Positions 44,746 to 54,365 are shown, counted from the first letter of the stretch. The stretch is 64,000 nt of DNA from an uncultured Clostridia bacterium (GCA_948735595.1 CAPXSA010000027.1:1-64000); one strand, 5' to 3'. Notes: generated by a model from the sequence alone, not told the origin. A program made the numbers and translations.

Positions 44746-46454
44746 TTAATATAGAGTAAAACTCGGAAACCGTGACAAATTGCCGTTCTCACTCAAACCA
44801 TTCATTCGACGCTGAGCTGCATAATGTTTATTAAGAAACGTTTCAATATCAGAGACACCGTATTTAGCTCCGCAACCGCCACGATTTACCAGGAAAAGCT
44901 CGTTTAGAATCTTGTTATAGCAAACTTCTGTAGTATATTCATAACAGTTTGAAGCCATTCCATTGATATGACATTCTTCGTCACTATCCATTCCAATAAG
45001 ATTAGCTACTCCGGCTTCCTGAAATTCCGTTTATTTGCATAATTACTATTTTTAGAAAATTTTTGAATAAAAACAATTGCTGTATCCCATGCATAGCTAT
45101 TAACTAGGTCACTTTCTATATAGAGACTATTATACATATTCCTTGCATAATAGGCTGCTTTGGGGTGTGTTGGAAGTAGTGCCTGCTTTCTAGTCTGAGA
45201 TAATGCCTTTCCATTTTGTCCTTCTCCTGCTTCATATCTCGCCAAATAGTACCCACCATTTTTTTTCGTGTTTTCAATAAATTGCTCTAAATTCTTTGCT
45301 ATCGAGTCTTTTAATGTGTCACTTTGTGTCAATTCTTGTATATAATTATACCCATTAATATCAAAAAAAACATCTACTAATTTTCTAAATTCATCTGCAT
45401 CTTGGTGCTTAGTTGGTGTTCCATTTTTTGTATCAAATGTATACCTTCCAAGCCTAATATCATCTGCTGGCTTACTTGTTCCAGTTGAGACTGAGTCTAC
45501 TGGTACCCATACAAATTCATTTTCTTCTCTATCTTGTATTACTATTCCTTGTGTTACTTTTGTTCCTTCACTGGTTAGTACTTTAAAATCTCCTGGTACT
45601 GTAATTAAATTTCCATTCTCATCTTTTGCTACTGTATTTTGTGTTTGAAAATCCATTAGTGTTGCTACATCTGGTGCATTTTCTACTATTGTTACTTCAC
45701 ATGTTTTACTTAAATTACTTCCATCCGTTGCTTTCACTGTTATTGTAGCTGTTCCTGCATTCTTTGCTGTTACCACTCCTTTATTATCTACTGTTGCAAT
45801 ACTTGTATCGCTACTGCTCCATTCAAATTCTTGACTTGCTGTTGCTTCTGGTTTTGCTGTTGCAGTTAACCACCTTGTATAATCTTTTGCTATTCTGGCT
45901 CTTACTGAATTAATTTCTAATTCTGTTGCTACCTCAGATACTCTTACATTACATGTTTTGGAATAACTTCCATAAGTTACTGTTATTGCCACTGTTCCAG
46001 CTTGCTCTTTTGCTGTTACATTTACTGTGTTTGTCTCATTATCTACTATAACTGTTGCAATTTCTTCATTTTCACTGATTGCTGTTAAGGTTATTGTCGT
46101 TCCTTCTCCATCATTTGAAACTTCACTTGGTGTTCTGTCTATTGTTACTCCTCCACCATTAAAACTCATTTTATAATATTTTCCTTCTACTACTGCGTAA
46201 TAAGTATATGGTTCACTTGGTCCTTCTAAGGTTACTTTTATAGGCTTTGTTTTGCCTTTTCCTAAGTCCATACTTTCTTTATCTAATGATATACCAGTGA
46301 TTTTATTAGCACTTACTGCCACTTGCTCTATTTTTTCTCCGTCATTTCTTAACTCCTCTACTATTTGTTGCATAGTTGGTTTTTCATTTGATGGGAAAAT
46401 GACACAAGAAAACTTAGCCGAATTAGTAGATGTTTCAACTGCTTTAATTGGCAA
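44746..46454 (-). pseudogene. Broken Big2 (Ig-like) surface protein with FGE-like C-terminus
   Basis: Residues up to about 260 contain two bacterial Ig-like (Big2) domains (KITGISLDKESMDLGKGKTK; WSSSDTSIATVDNKGVVTAKNAGTATITV). The rest resembles the formylglycine-generating-enzyme-like module common in gut Clostridia proteins (NEFVWVPVD, GGYYLARYEAGEG, NSYAWDTAIVFIQ, MASNCYEYTTE, NRGGCGAKYG). The frame breaks at about 45022-45029; after the shift EAGVANLIG leads into the 44746-44991 part. The 5' end is also truncated: no signal peptide, and it runs into a piece of an opposing regulator near 46390. Confidence 0.75.
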
Positions 46455-46578
46455 TTTAGAGAGCGAAAAAATTTCGCAAGGTATTAGTGTGATTACTTTA
46501 TGGAAAATCAGTAAAGCCTTGGAAATACCTATTGAAAAATTATTTGAAGATCCCTCAAAAAGAAGGAAGATTAGCTAA
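46399..46578 (+). pseudogene. 5'-truncated XRE regulator
   Basis: The frame MTQENLAELVDVSTALIGNL, then SVITLWKISKALEIPIEKLF, is a Cro/CI-type HTH lacking its first 15-20 residues. Upstream in-frame sequence is antisense to the Big2 gene and is not real coding. The junction lies near 46385-46400. Confidence 0.7.
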
Positions 46579-46581
46579 TTT

Positions 46582-47856
46582 CTAATCTTCCCATTCTAAT
46601 TCATAATCTGAAATTTGTACCCAGTCTCCATCTTTAATCCCTAACTCTTTTAATCTTTGATTAATTCCCATTTCATTTAACCTTCTATGGAAATAGTGTA
46701 AAGATTCATTATCTGCTAGATTGACTGTCCTCATTAATTTTTCTACTGCTAATCCTGAAACAACATATACTCCTTCTTCTTTTTTGACACTGATTTCCTC
46801 TTCTTCTTGTAAAGTATATATCTTTTCTTCTTTTTGAATTTCTACTAAGTCTTCTTTTGGTAAAGTCTTTAGTACTTCTGAAACTCGTATCATTAATTCT
46901 TTAACGCCTTGTTTTGTTGCAGCGGATATTTTGTAAATTTCCAAACCTTTCTCTTTCGCCATTTTTTCTAATTCTTGGTATAAAGTTTCATCTTGCATAC
47001 TATCCACTTTATTGGCTACTACAATTTGTTTCCTTTTGCTTAATTTTTCGCTATATTTCTTTAATTCTTCATTGATTGTATTAAAGTCTTGTACTGGATT
47101 TCTTCCTTCAATTCCTGATACATCAATTACATGAAGTAATAATCTAGTTCTTTCAATGTGACGTAGGAATTGGATGCCAAGCCCTATTCCTTGACTTGCT
47201 CCTTCAATAATACCCGGAATATCGGCAATAATAAAACTGTCACCATATTCACCTTTTACTACTCCTAAATTAGGCTCTAAGGTGGTAAAATGATAATCTG
47301 CAATTTTAGGAGTTGCATCTGTTACTACTGATAATAAAGTAGACTTGCCTACATTTGGAAATCCAAGTAATCCTACATCTGCTAATAGCTTTAATTCTAA
47401 AATGAATTCTTTTTCTTCTCCTTTTTCGCCTTCTTGTGAAAAGCGTGGAGCCTGTCTAGTAGAAGTGGCAAAATGAGAATTCCCTTTACCTCCTCTACCA
47501 CCTGCTAATATTAGTTCTTTCTGTCCTAATTCAGATAAGTCTGCTAATACTTTTCCTGTATTACTATCTTTTACAATCGTTCCTAAAGGTACTTTAATTA
47601 CCAAGTCTTCACCACTTTTTCCAAATCTGTGAGCACCCTCTCCACTTTTTCCATTTTCAGCTTTAAATTTCTTTTGATAGCGGAAATCAATTAAAGTATT
47701 TCTATCTGGATCCACTTCAAAATAGACACTTCCACCTTTCCCACCATCTCCACCATCAGGTCCACCTGCTGCCACATATTTTTCTCTACGAAAAGAAACG
47801 GCACCATCGCCACCATTTCCTGCTTTTGCAATTATTTTCACGTAATCTGTAAACAC
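46582..47856 (-). CDS. obgE: GTPase Obg/CgtA
   Basis: The 424-residue protein has the glycine-rich Obg fold (GNGGDGAVSFRREKYVAAGG, GGDGGKGG), the G domain with GFPNVGKSTLLS near residue 165, DIPGIIEGASQGIGLG, ANKVDSM, and the C-terminal OCT domain. It acts in 50S assembly and stress control. It follows trpS by about 28 bp. Confidence 0.96.
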   Translation of the reverse strand: MFTDYVKIIAKAGNGGDGAVSFRREKYVAAGGPDGGDGGKGGSVYFEVDPDRNTLIDFRYQKKFKAENGKSGEGAHRFGKSGEDLVIKVPLGTIVKDSNTGKVLADLSELGQKELILAGGRGGKGNSHFATSTRQAPRFSQEGEKGEEKEFILELKLLADVGLLGFPNVGKSTLLSVVTDATPKIADYHFTTLEPNLGVVKGEYGDSFIIADIPGIIEGASQGIGLGIQFLRHIERTRLLLHVIDVSGIEGRNPVQDFNTINEELKKYSEKLSKRKQIVVANKVDSMQDETLYQELEKMAKEKGLEIYKISAATKQGVKELMIRVSEVLKTLPKEDLVEIQKEEKIYTLQEEEEISVKKEEGVYVVSGLAVEKLMRTVNLADNESLHYFHRRLNEMGINQRLKELGIKDGDWVQISDYELEWED

Positions 47857-47884
47857 TGTTTTAGTTCCTTTCTATATACCTAAA

Positions 47885-48901
47885 TCACTCAAAATAATTT
47901 AACTTCATTGCCTCTTTTACTTTCTTCATAGTCTCTTTTGCAGTTTGTCTTGTCTTTTCAGTTCCTTCTTTCAAAATCTTTTCTACTAGTTCTGGATGTT
48001 CTTCATAGTATTTTCTTTTTTCTCTAATTGGCTCTAGAAATTGATTTACATTTTTGGCTAATTGTTTCTTACAAGCTACACAGCCTCTTGCTCCCGCTTT
48101 GCATTCTTCGCAAACACATTTTACTTCTTCATTTGTGCTAAATAGTTTATGATAATATGCTACCATGCATACATCAGGATGCCCTGGGTCATCCTTTTTT
48201 ATTCTTGCAGGGTCTGTTACTGCACTCATAATTTTTTTGTTTACTTCTTCCTCTGTATCTGCCAAATAAATAGCATTTCCTAAAGATTTTCCCATCTTGT
48301 CATTGCCATCTAGTCCTTTGATTCTTTTGTATTGAGATAATACTGGCTCAGGTTCTTCTAAAATCTCACCATAAATACTGTTGAATTTTCTTACAATTTC
48401 TCTACATTGTTCAATTAATGGTAGTTGATCTTCTCCTACAGGTACAACTGTTCCCTCCACCACTGTAATATCTGCAGCTTGGCTTACTGGATATCCTAAA
48501 AATCCATAAGTAACACTTTCTCCAAAAACTTCTTTTTTCTGTGCTATCTCTGTTTTAACAGTAGGGTTTCTTTCTAGCCTAGCAATTGTTACTAGGTTAG
48601 AATAAAATACTGTTAGTTCTGCAGTTTCAGGTATCATAGACTGAATATATATGGTTGTTTTCTCGGGATCAATACCAATGGATAAATAGTCCAATATTAC
48701 TTCTTTTACATTTTTTCTTACCTTTTCAGGATTATCAAAATTATCTGTTAATGCTTGCACATCTGCAATTAATATATATGGATCATATTTCCCACTATTT
48801 TGCATTTCTACTCTTGTTTTTAGTGAACCGAAATAGTGACCAATATGCAATTTTCCTGTTGGTCTATCACCTGTTAACATACGTTTTTTCTTTTCTTCCA
48901 T
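47885..48901 (-). CDS. trpS: Tryptophanyl-tRNA synthetase
   Basis: The class I enzyme has the HIGH-like TGKLHIGHYFGSL and KMSKS-like GNDKMGKSLGNAI. The ATG at 48901 follows AAGGGATG and gives 338 residues; the ATG at 48922 is less well placed. A four-cysteine insert (CVCEECKAGARGCVACKK) may bind zinc or an Fe-S cluster. No T-box leader is present: the promoter is only about 40 bp upstream. Confidence 0.95.
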   Translation of the reverse strand: MEEKKKRMLTGDRPTGKLHIGHYFGSLKTRVEMQNSGKYDPYILIADVQALTDNFDNPEKVRKNVKEVILDYLSIGIDPEKTTIYIQSMIPETAELTVFYSNLVTIARLERNPTVKTEIAQKKEVFGESVTYGFLGYPVSQAADITVVEGTVVPVGEDQLPLIEQCREIVRKFNSIYGEILEEPEPVLSQYKRIKGLDGNDKMGKSLGNAIYLADTEEEVNKKIMSAVTDPARIKKDDPGHPDVCMVAYYHKLFSTNEEVKCVCEECKAGARGCVACKKQLAKNVNQFLEPIREKRKYYEEHPELVEKILKEGTEKTRQTAKETMKKVKEAMKLNYFE

Positions 48902-48942
48902 TTTATCATCCCTTATTCTCATTTTATTTTTCTTGCATATCT

Positions 48943-48971
48943 ATTATACTGGATTTTCCTATAATTTACAA
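48943..48971 (-). promoter_or_regulatory. trpS-obgE promoter
   Basis: On the minus strand TTGTAA (48966-48971), 17-bp spacer, perfect TATAAT (48943-48948). Confidence 0.75.
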
Positions 48972-48983
48972 GGTATAAATTGT

Positions 48984-49013
48984 AAAAACTCTATAGCTAA
49001 TTGCTATAGAGTT
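48984..49013 (-). terminator. Terminator after rpmA
   Basis: AACTCTATAGC pairs with GCTATAGAGTT around TAATT; T5 follows on the minus strand. Confidence 0.85.
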
Positions 49014-49022
49014 CTTTTTCAT

Positions 49023-49298
49023 CTATTTTGCTGTGCTTCCTTCTTCTACTGGATAAACACTAACTTTTTTCTTGTCTCTTCCAAGTCTTTCAAATTTTAC
49101 TTTTCCTGTTACTTTTGCAAATAACGTATCATCACTTCCGATACCTACATTAGTACCCGGATGAATTTTAGTTCCTCTTTGTCTTACTAAGATATTTCCT
49201 GCTGGAACAACTTGCCCATCAGCTCTTTTAAGACCTAAACGTTTTGATTCACTATCTCTTCCGTTCTTAACACTACCTTGACCTTTTTTATGAGCCAT
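49023..49298 (-). CDS. rpmA: 50S ribosomal protein L27, without N-terminal extension
   Basis: The 91-residue protein starts MAHKKGQGSVKNGRDSESK and has the L27 motif RQRGTKIHPGTNVG. The ribosome binding site GAAGGGAG fits this ATG. Most Firmicutes L27 proteins begin with an extension ending in QFFA that is cut by the protease Prp; it is missing here, and no prp (ysxB) gene lies between rplU and rpmA, where it usually sits. Confidence 0.96.
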   Translation of the reverse strand: MAHKKGQGSVKNGRDSESKRLGLKRADGQVVPAGNILVRQRGTKIHPGTNVGIGSDDTLFAKVTGKVKFERLGRDKKKVSVYPVEEGSTAK

Positions 49299-49400
49299 GC
49301 TTTATCTCACTCCCTTCACATCTTTATTAGGGTATTCTATACCTGAATTTTTCTATCTCTTTTCTACGGTTTACAATCTCACATACGTTCGATTGCATTA

Positions 49401-49435
49401 GTTAGCTGTAACTCGCCTTGCTTCGTACAGCTAAC
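49401..49435 (-). other. Hairpin between rplU and rpmA
   Basis: GTTAGCTGTA (49401-49410) pairs with TACAGCTAAC (49426-49435), ending just after the rplU stop. It may be a partial terminator or processing site that adjusts the two ribosomal proteins. Confidence 0.5.
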
Positions 49436-49834
49436 TTAATCCTTTTTTGCTGTATCAGCCTTTTTGGTTGCTGGCTTTGCAGATGCTGTTTTTGTTTCAG
49501 CTTTATCTTCTGCTTTTGCGCTAGCTGTTTTAATATTTGTAATTTCTACTTTTGTATATGGTTGTCTATGTCCTTGTGTTCTTCTATAATTCTTTTTAGC
49601 CTTATATTTGTACACTAAGATTTTTTTACCTTTACCATGAGAAACTACTTTTCCTTCTACTTTAACATCTTTTATATAAGGAGTTCCTACTTCTACTTTT
49701 TTGTCATCAGATACTAAAACAACATTATCAAATGTTACTTTTTTACCTTCTTCTACATCTAATTTTTCGAAGAATACAACATCTCCTTTTGTTACTTTGT
49801 ATTGTCTTCCACAGCTTTCAATAATTGCGTACAT
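49436..49834 (-). CDS. rplU: 50S ribosomal protein L21 with Ala/Lys-rich tail
   Basis: The ATG at 49834 follows AGGAGGTG by 8 bases. Residues 1-103 are typical L21 (MYAIIESCGRQYKVTKGD, KYKAKKNYRRTQGHRQPYTKV). The last 30 residues are a low-complexity Ala/Lys/Thr tail (SAKAEDKAETKTASAKPATK), so the protein is 132 residues rather than about 103. Confidence 0.96.
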   Translation of the reverse strand: MYAIIESCGRQYKVTKGDVVFFEKLDVEEGKKVTFDNVVLVSDDKKVEVGTPYIKDVKVEGKVVSHGKGKKILVYKYKAKKNYRRTQGHRQPYTKVEITNIKTASAKAEDKAETKTASAKPATKKADTAKKD

Positions 49835-49937
49835 TCTTCGTACACCTCCTATATTTGTATACTCGCTAAGCATAAATAACAAGGCAATTACTTCTATTTT
49901 AAGTAATATTTAGTTGCCCGACTCAGGCGGCTTACAG
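49835..49937 (-). promoter_or_regulatory. Possible L21 leader
   Basis: The roughly 100-base leader between the rplU promoter and start has GCCGCCTGAGTCGGGCAACT and an AATTACTT/AAGTAATATT pairing. The position fits the autoregulatory L21 leader known upstream of rplU in Firmicutes. The match is by position and general look only. Confidence 0.35.
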
Positions 49938-49943
49938 TTAGAT

Positions 49944-49973
49944 AGTATATCATATTTTGCTTTACGCTGTCAA
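49944..49973 (-). promoter_or_regulatory. rplU-rpmA promoter
   Basis: On the minus strand TTGACA (49968-49973), 18-bp spacer, TATACT (49944-49949). Confidence 0.75.
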
Positions 49974-50021
49974 GTGTTTTAGCTTGTTTTCCTCCTCAAT
50001 TTTTACAATCTACTTTATACA

Positions 50022-50054
50022 CGCAAAAGAAGCCGCAGTCTGCGGCCCCTTTTG
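50022..50054 (-). terminator. Strong terminator of orphan gene
   Basis: GCAAAAG and GCCGCA pair with TGCGGC and CTTTTGC around a 3-base loop, with a small internal loop. Confidence 0.75.
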
Positions 50055-50060
50055 CTTTTC

Positions 50061-50522
50061 TTACTTTCGGTCTTCTACGATGTTGAAGGCTACGACAAGT
50101 TCGCTGTTTTCCTTATCAAAGTAAACATCGAACCCTTTCCTTTCTAATGCTTCAATAAAGGGCATTAGATAAGTGACAATCGCTCTTCCCTCGAAAATAC
50201 AGCACGTGTAATGTTTTTTCTTAAAATCGGCTTTGGCGAAGAATTCCTTGAATTTAGGCATTTTATAATCCTTTGCCAAATCCTGTTTGCAAAGAATCCA
50301 ATCTATGCCAAATTTGAAGGAGTCAAACATGAAATTCTCCACCCGCAAAGTAATGCCTAATTGGGTAGCTTCACTAAAGCTTATCCAATTTTTTTTGCCA
50401 TATAGGCTCTGTAGATACTGCCTGACTTCGCTAATAAACTGGTCTGCTCGTTGATCATAAAGTTGTTCTCTGTGAGCATTATTCTCACGAAAAACATTCC
50501 GCAACGTATCGACATCCACCAC
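50061..50522 (-). CDS. Orphan hypothetical protein, GC-richer than neighbours
   Basis: The GTG at 50522 follows AAGGAGG by 5 bases and gives 153 residues. The protein is soluble, with a helical first half (LRNVFRENNAHREQLYDQRA) and a more basic second half (FAKADFKKKHYTCCIFEGRA). It has its own TATAAT promoter and GC-rich terminator. No family is recognised. Base composition differs from neighbours, as for the genes at 11210 and 23825. Confidence 0.6.
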   Translation of the reverse strand: MVDVDTLRNVFRENNAHREQLYDQRADQFISEVRQYLQSLYGKKNWISFSEATQLGITLRVENFMFDSFKFGIDWILCKQDLAKDYKMPKFKEFFAKADFKKKHYTCCIFEGRAIVTYLMPFIEALERKGFDVYFDKENSELVVAFNIVEDRK

Positions 50523-50579
50523 TGTATCCTCCTTATTTCTTTCCCAAAAGTAACAACTTTATAAAAGGTGTCCTTACAT

Positions 50580-50608
50580 ATTATATCATATTGCGCATAC
50601 TAAAGCAA
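50580..50608 (-). promoter_or_regulatory. Promoter of orphan gene
   Basis: On the minus strand TTGCTT (50603-50608), 17-bp spacer, perfect TATAAT (50580-50585). Confidence 0.65.
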
Positions 50609-50615
50609 ACCCATA

Positions 50616-53600
50616 CTATTCTACGCTTTTAAGCGACTCTATCATATTAATCTTTTTGAGTGCAAAATAAGTAAGAATATTGACAATTGTTGCAAATAAC
50701 AAAGTAATCACAATTCCATACACATAGCTTGCTAATTTAATTTGTGGATTAAACATAAAAGCATCTAATTCGCAAGTTTTGATAATAAAAGTAGTTAAAA
50801 AATTACCACCTAGTAATCCCGCTAAAATTCCTATTAGTGTTAGTAAAAGGCTTTCTTTCCCTACATATTCATATACTTCTGGGTCATAAAAACCTAATAC
50901 CTTAATAGTTGCAAGTTCACGTATTCTTTCACTAATATTGGTATTCGATAAGTTATATAGTACTACTAATGCAAGCAACCCTGCTGCTATAATTAAAACC
51001 CATACAACTAAAGCCATATTATCCATTACTTCAGAAAAGATAGTTGTAGCTACTGAATTGAATTCTACACTAGAGATGTTATCTTTATCTGCTAAAATTG
51101 ACTTTCCTAAAGTATTTTCCTGTTCTTCTGATAGTTCTACCGTATTCGCAAAAATTGTATTTAATTTTGCTTCTTCCTGATATAACTGCTTATAAAGCTT
51201 TGGTGACATATAGATATAATGTAGCAAATAATTTTCTGTAATGCCCACTACTTTAGTTTTCACTTCTACTTTATCAGCATTTTTGATGGTAATTTCGTCA
51301 CCATCGTGAATTTCCAATAATTTTGCCAATTTTTCTGTAATAATAACCCCTTGTTCATCCAAAGTGTAACTTTGTTCTTTTTGTTTTCGATTACGTAGAA
51401 CAATAAACTCTTTTAAATCTTCTACATTTTCAGGCACGACTAGTTGAATACTCTGATTATTCTCGTTTTTTACAATTTCTACAGATTGTCTATTTAATCG
51501 AATTGTATCTTGAATTTCTTTATTCTTGGCTATCTTTTCATAAGCTTTTTTACTTTCTTCTTGTCTTAAATTATCTTTTAATGTAATTTCTACTTGGTGT
51601 TTAAAAATATCGCCATACTGGGTTGGTATCATGCTACCCACAGCATCTCGAAGACCGAAGCCTGCTACAATTAAGGCAGTACATCCTGCCACACCAATAA
51701 TTGTCATTAAAAATCTCTTTTTATAGCGAAATATATTTCTTATCGTTACTTTTTGAGTAAAGTTTAAATGTTTCCATATGAATGGTATTTTTTCTAACAA
51801 TACTCTTTTCCCCGGTTTTGGTGCTTTGGGTCTCATTAAAGTTGCAGGTGTAGTAGCTAATGCTTTGATACAAGAATACGCTGTTGCACCTACTGTGCAA
51901 ATCGATGCTGCTAAAAGACCTGCAAGTGTAAGTCCTATATCAAAACTTAATACTGGTTCTCCTATGTTATACATCATAGCATACATGTTACAAATAATCT
52001 TAGGTATCATATAGAAGCCAATACTAACTCCTATGATACTTCCTAACACAGTTGCTAAAGTTGCATAAATTAGATATTTGTTAGCAATCTGTCTTTTACT
52101 ATAACCTAGCCCCTTTAAAGTACCAATTTGGACTCTTTGCTCTTCTACCATTCTTGTCATAGAAGTTAAACTAATGAGTGCTGCTACTACAAAGAATACT
52201 ACTGGGAATACCTTTGCAATATTGTCAATTCTATCTGAGTCTTGCAAATAGCTAACATACCCTACGTTTTGGTTTCTATCTAAAATATACCATTCTGGCT
52301 TTTTGATATCCGCTAATTTGATTTTAGCATCTTCTAATTTCTCTTGGGCTTCCTTTATTTTTTTGTCTGCTTTTTTTTGCTCTGTTTGTAGTTTTGTTTC
52401 ATTAGTTTGAATTTCGCTTTCTGCTGATGTCAATTCTCTTTGAACTTTTGCAAATTCTTGGTCTGCTGTTTTCTTGCTTGTCTCATATTGTTGCTTTTTT
52501 GTATTTAAAGTGTTCCTTCCTTGTTTTAATAACTGTTCTTGTTCCTCTAATTGCTTTAAAATTTGTTCTTTCTGTTCTGGACTTACAAAATCTAATGTTG
52601 CTAACAACTTTTTCTTTTCCGTTTCAAATAACTTTTCTTTTTCTTGAAGTTCTTTTTCTGCTTTATCTAATTCTGCTTTTCCCTGTGCCAACTGAGCATT
52701 GGTCGTTGTTTTCTGATCTTCTAGTTCTGCTTTTCCACTTCTTACTTGCCTTTTTGCATCTTCTATTTTTTGTTTGGCATCTTTTATTTCTTTTTCTGCT
52801 TTTGCCTTTTGAGTATTTAATTCTTTTTGTGCATCTTGTATTTTTCCATTTGCTTCATCATAAATTTCTTGATATCTTGCTTGTCTTCTCTCTTCTGAAA
52901 TATCTTCAATACTCTGCTTTACTTCTTCTATTTTATCTTCATATTTAGAAGAATATGTCTTTAATTCTTTTGCTCCATCGGCGGTGATATATGCTACTGT
53001 TCTGATGTTTGTATCAAAGTTTTCAAGTGGAATGTACATATAGTAGCTGATTTTTCCTGAGCCTAATTTGGTCGTTCCTCTATCACTTGAAATATATAGT
53101 GGAGAATGTACTGTTCCTACAATGGTAACTTCCTTTTGTTTTAAAAGCGGTTGGTCTTTGCCATCCTCATCTTGAATATCCTCTACTTCGATTTTAATTT
53201 TGTCTCCTATCCTTTGTTCTGTTCCTGCAAGAAATCTAGGTTCTACTACACATTCTTTGTTGTTCTCTGGAAGTCTTCCTTCTACCACTTTTGCTTTATT
53301 AATTTCATTTGACAATGTCATTAGCTTTACTACTTCTTCTGTTTCGCCAATATTAACAATAGCATCAGTCGCATAACTTGCTTCTACTTTTTCTACTCCT
53401 TCTATTTTTCTTAACTCTTCTATATCTTTTTCAGTAATTCCAAGTGTGGATAAAACTTGAATGTCCATTGCTTCATATTCATCAAAAGTTTTATCTAGGG
53501 TGTTTCTCATATCAGGGCTAGTTACTCGAATTCCTGCAAAAAATCCCACGCCTAATAGAACGATTAATAACAAGGAGAGAAATCGTTTAAAAGTATTGGT

Positions 53601-53639
53601 TATTTCTTTCACAGTATCTTTCATTAAGGCTTTCTTCAT
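50616..53639 (-). CDS. ABC transporter permease with FtsX domains and long coiled coil
   Basis: The 1007-residue protein has an N-terminal membrane helix (about 16-38), a periplasmic-type MacB-like domain, a coiled coil of roughly 190 residues (about 240-430, Glu/Lys/Gln-rich), three membrane helices of a first FtsX domain (about 470-610), a second extracytoplasmic domain, and a final FtsX domain near the C-terminus. It pairs with the ATPase gene 24 bp upstream. Such systems export or signal rather than import; the substrate is unknown. Confidence 0.88.
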   Translation of the reverse strand: MKKALMKDTVKEITNTFKRFLSLLLIVLLGVGFFAGIRVTSPDMRNTLDKTFDEYEAMDIQVLSTLGITEKDIEELRKIEGVEKVEASYATDAIVNIGETEEVVKLMTLSNEINKAKVVEGRLPENNKECVVEPRFLAGTEQRIGDKIKIEVEDIQDEDGKDQPLLKQKEVTIVGTVHSPLYISSDRGTTKLGSGKISYYMYIPLENFDTNIRTVAYITADGAKELKTYSSKYEDKIEEVKQSIEDISEERRQARYQEIYDEANGKIQDAQKELNTQKAKAEKEIKDAKQKIEDAKRQVRSGKAELEDQKTTTNAQLAQGKAELDKAEKELQEKEKLFETEKKKLLATLDFVSPEQKEQILKQLEEQEQLLKQGRNTLNTKKQQYETSKKTADQEFAKVQRELTSAESEIQTNETKLQTEQKKADKKIKEAQEKLEDAKIKLADIKKPEWYILDRNQNVGYVSYLQDSDRIDNIAKVFPVVFFVVAALISLTSMTRMVEEQRVQIGTLKGLGYSKRQIANKYLIYATLATVLGSIIGVSIGFYMIPKIICNMYAMMYNIGEPVLSFDIGLTLAGLLAASICTVGATAYSCIKALATTPATLMRPKAPKPGKRVLLEKIPFIWKHLNFTQKVTIRNIFRYKKRFLMTIIGVAGCTALIVAGFGLRDAVGSMIPTQYGDIFKHQVEITLKDNLRQEESKKAYEKIAKNKEIQDTIRLNRQSVEIVKNENNQSIQLVVPENVEDLKEFIVLRNRKQKEQSYTLDEQGVIITEKLAKLLEIHDGDEITIKNADKVEVKTKVVGITENYLLHYIYMSPKLYKQLYQEEAKLNTIFANTVELSEEQENTLGKSILADKDNISSVEFNSVATTIFSEVMDNMALVVWVLIIAAGLLALVVLYNLSNTNISERIRELATIKVLGFYDPEVYEYVGKESLLLTLIGILAGLLGGNFLTTFIIKTCELDAFMFNPQIKLASYVYGIVITLLFATIVNILTYFALKKINMIESLKSVE

Positions 53640-53663
53640 TTTTCTATACTCTTTTCTATGTAT

Positions 53664-54365
53664 TTACCACTCAATTTGTTCAATTGGTGTTGGATAGCTA
53701 TTTTTTTGAATATCATAAGCAGTTCCATTTTTAAAATGAATTACCCTATCTGCCATTGGTGTTAATGCTTGATTATGAGTAATAATGACAACTGTCATTC
53801 CCTCTTTTCTACAAGTATCTTGTAACAATTGCAAAATTTGCTTTCCTGTTTTGTAATCTAATGCACCTGTTGGTTCATCACATAACAATAACTTTGGATT
53901 TTTCGCAATAGCCCTTGCAATTGCTACTCTTTGTTGTTCTCCTCCTGATAACTGAGAAGGAAAGTTATTCCTTCTTTCTTCTAGTCCTACCTTTTTTAAA
54001 ATAGCCTTTGGGTCTAGTGGATTTTTGCAAATTTGTGTAGCAAGTTCTACATTTTCAATCGCAGTTAGATTTTGTACTAAATTATAGAATTGAAAAACAA
54101 ACCCAATATCTTCTCTACGATATTTGATGAGTTCTTTTTCTTTTAAGGAACTAATTTCTTTTCCATCTATGATTACTTTGCCTCGTGTTACAGTATCCAT
54201 TCCTCCTAGAATATTAAGTGCAGTGGTCTTTCCTGCACCACTAGGACCAACAATAACTGTTAGTTCTCCTTTTTCTATTTCAAAATTGGTATTATCTAAT
54301 GCTTGTATAAAAACTTCTCCCATTTGATAAGCTTTTACTACACTTTTAAATTCAATATATGCCAT
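53664..54365 (-). CDS. ABC transporter ATP-binding protein (MacB/LolD-like)
   Basis: The ATG at 54365 (MAYIEFKSVVKAYQMG) follows GGAGGAAA and gives 233 residues. It has Walker A GPSGAGKTTALN, signature LSGGEQQRVAIARAI, Walker B LLLCDEPTGALD and the H-loop VVIITHN. It is the energy-coupling subunit for the adjacent FtsX permease. Confidence 0.93.
   Translation of the reverse strand: MAYIEFKSVVKAYQMGEVFIQALDNTNFEIEKGELTVIVGPSGAGKTTALNILGGMDTVTRGKVIIDGKEISSLKEKELIKYRREDIGFVFQFYNLVQNLTAIENVELATQICKNPLDPKAILKKVGLEERRNNFPSQLSGGEQQRVAIARAIAKNPKLLLCDEPTGALDYKTGKQILQLLQDTCRKEGMTVVIITHNQALTPMADRVIHFKNGTAYDIQKNSYPTPIEQIEW

Noticed and set aside
46252..46398. Plus-strand coding upstream of the XRE fragment
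   Set aside because: It is antisense to well-supported Big2 coding and only extends the regulator frame by chance.
48902..49022. T-box leader of trpS
   Set aside because: The promoter lies about 40 bp before the start, leaving no room for a T-box; the hairpin present is the rpmA terminator.
49835..49882. N-terminal extension of L21
   Set aside because: The upstream start lies before the AGGAGG site; the conserved L21 start is at 49834.
52427..52948. 173-residue plus-strand frame, Leu/Phe-rich
   Set aside because: It is the antisense shadow of the Glu/Lys-rich coiled coil in the ABC permease.
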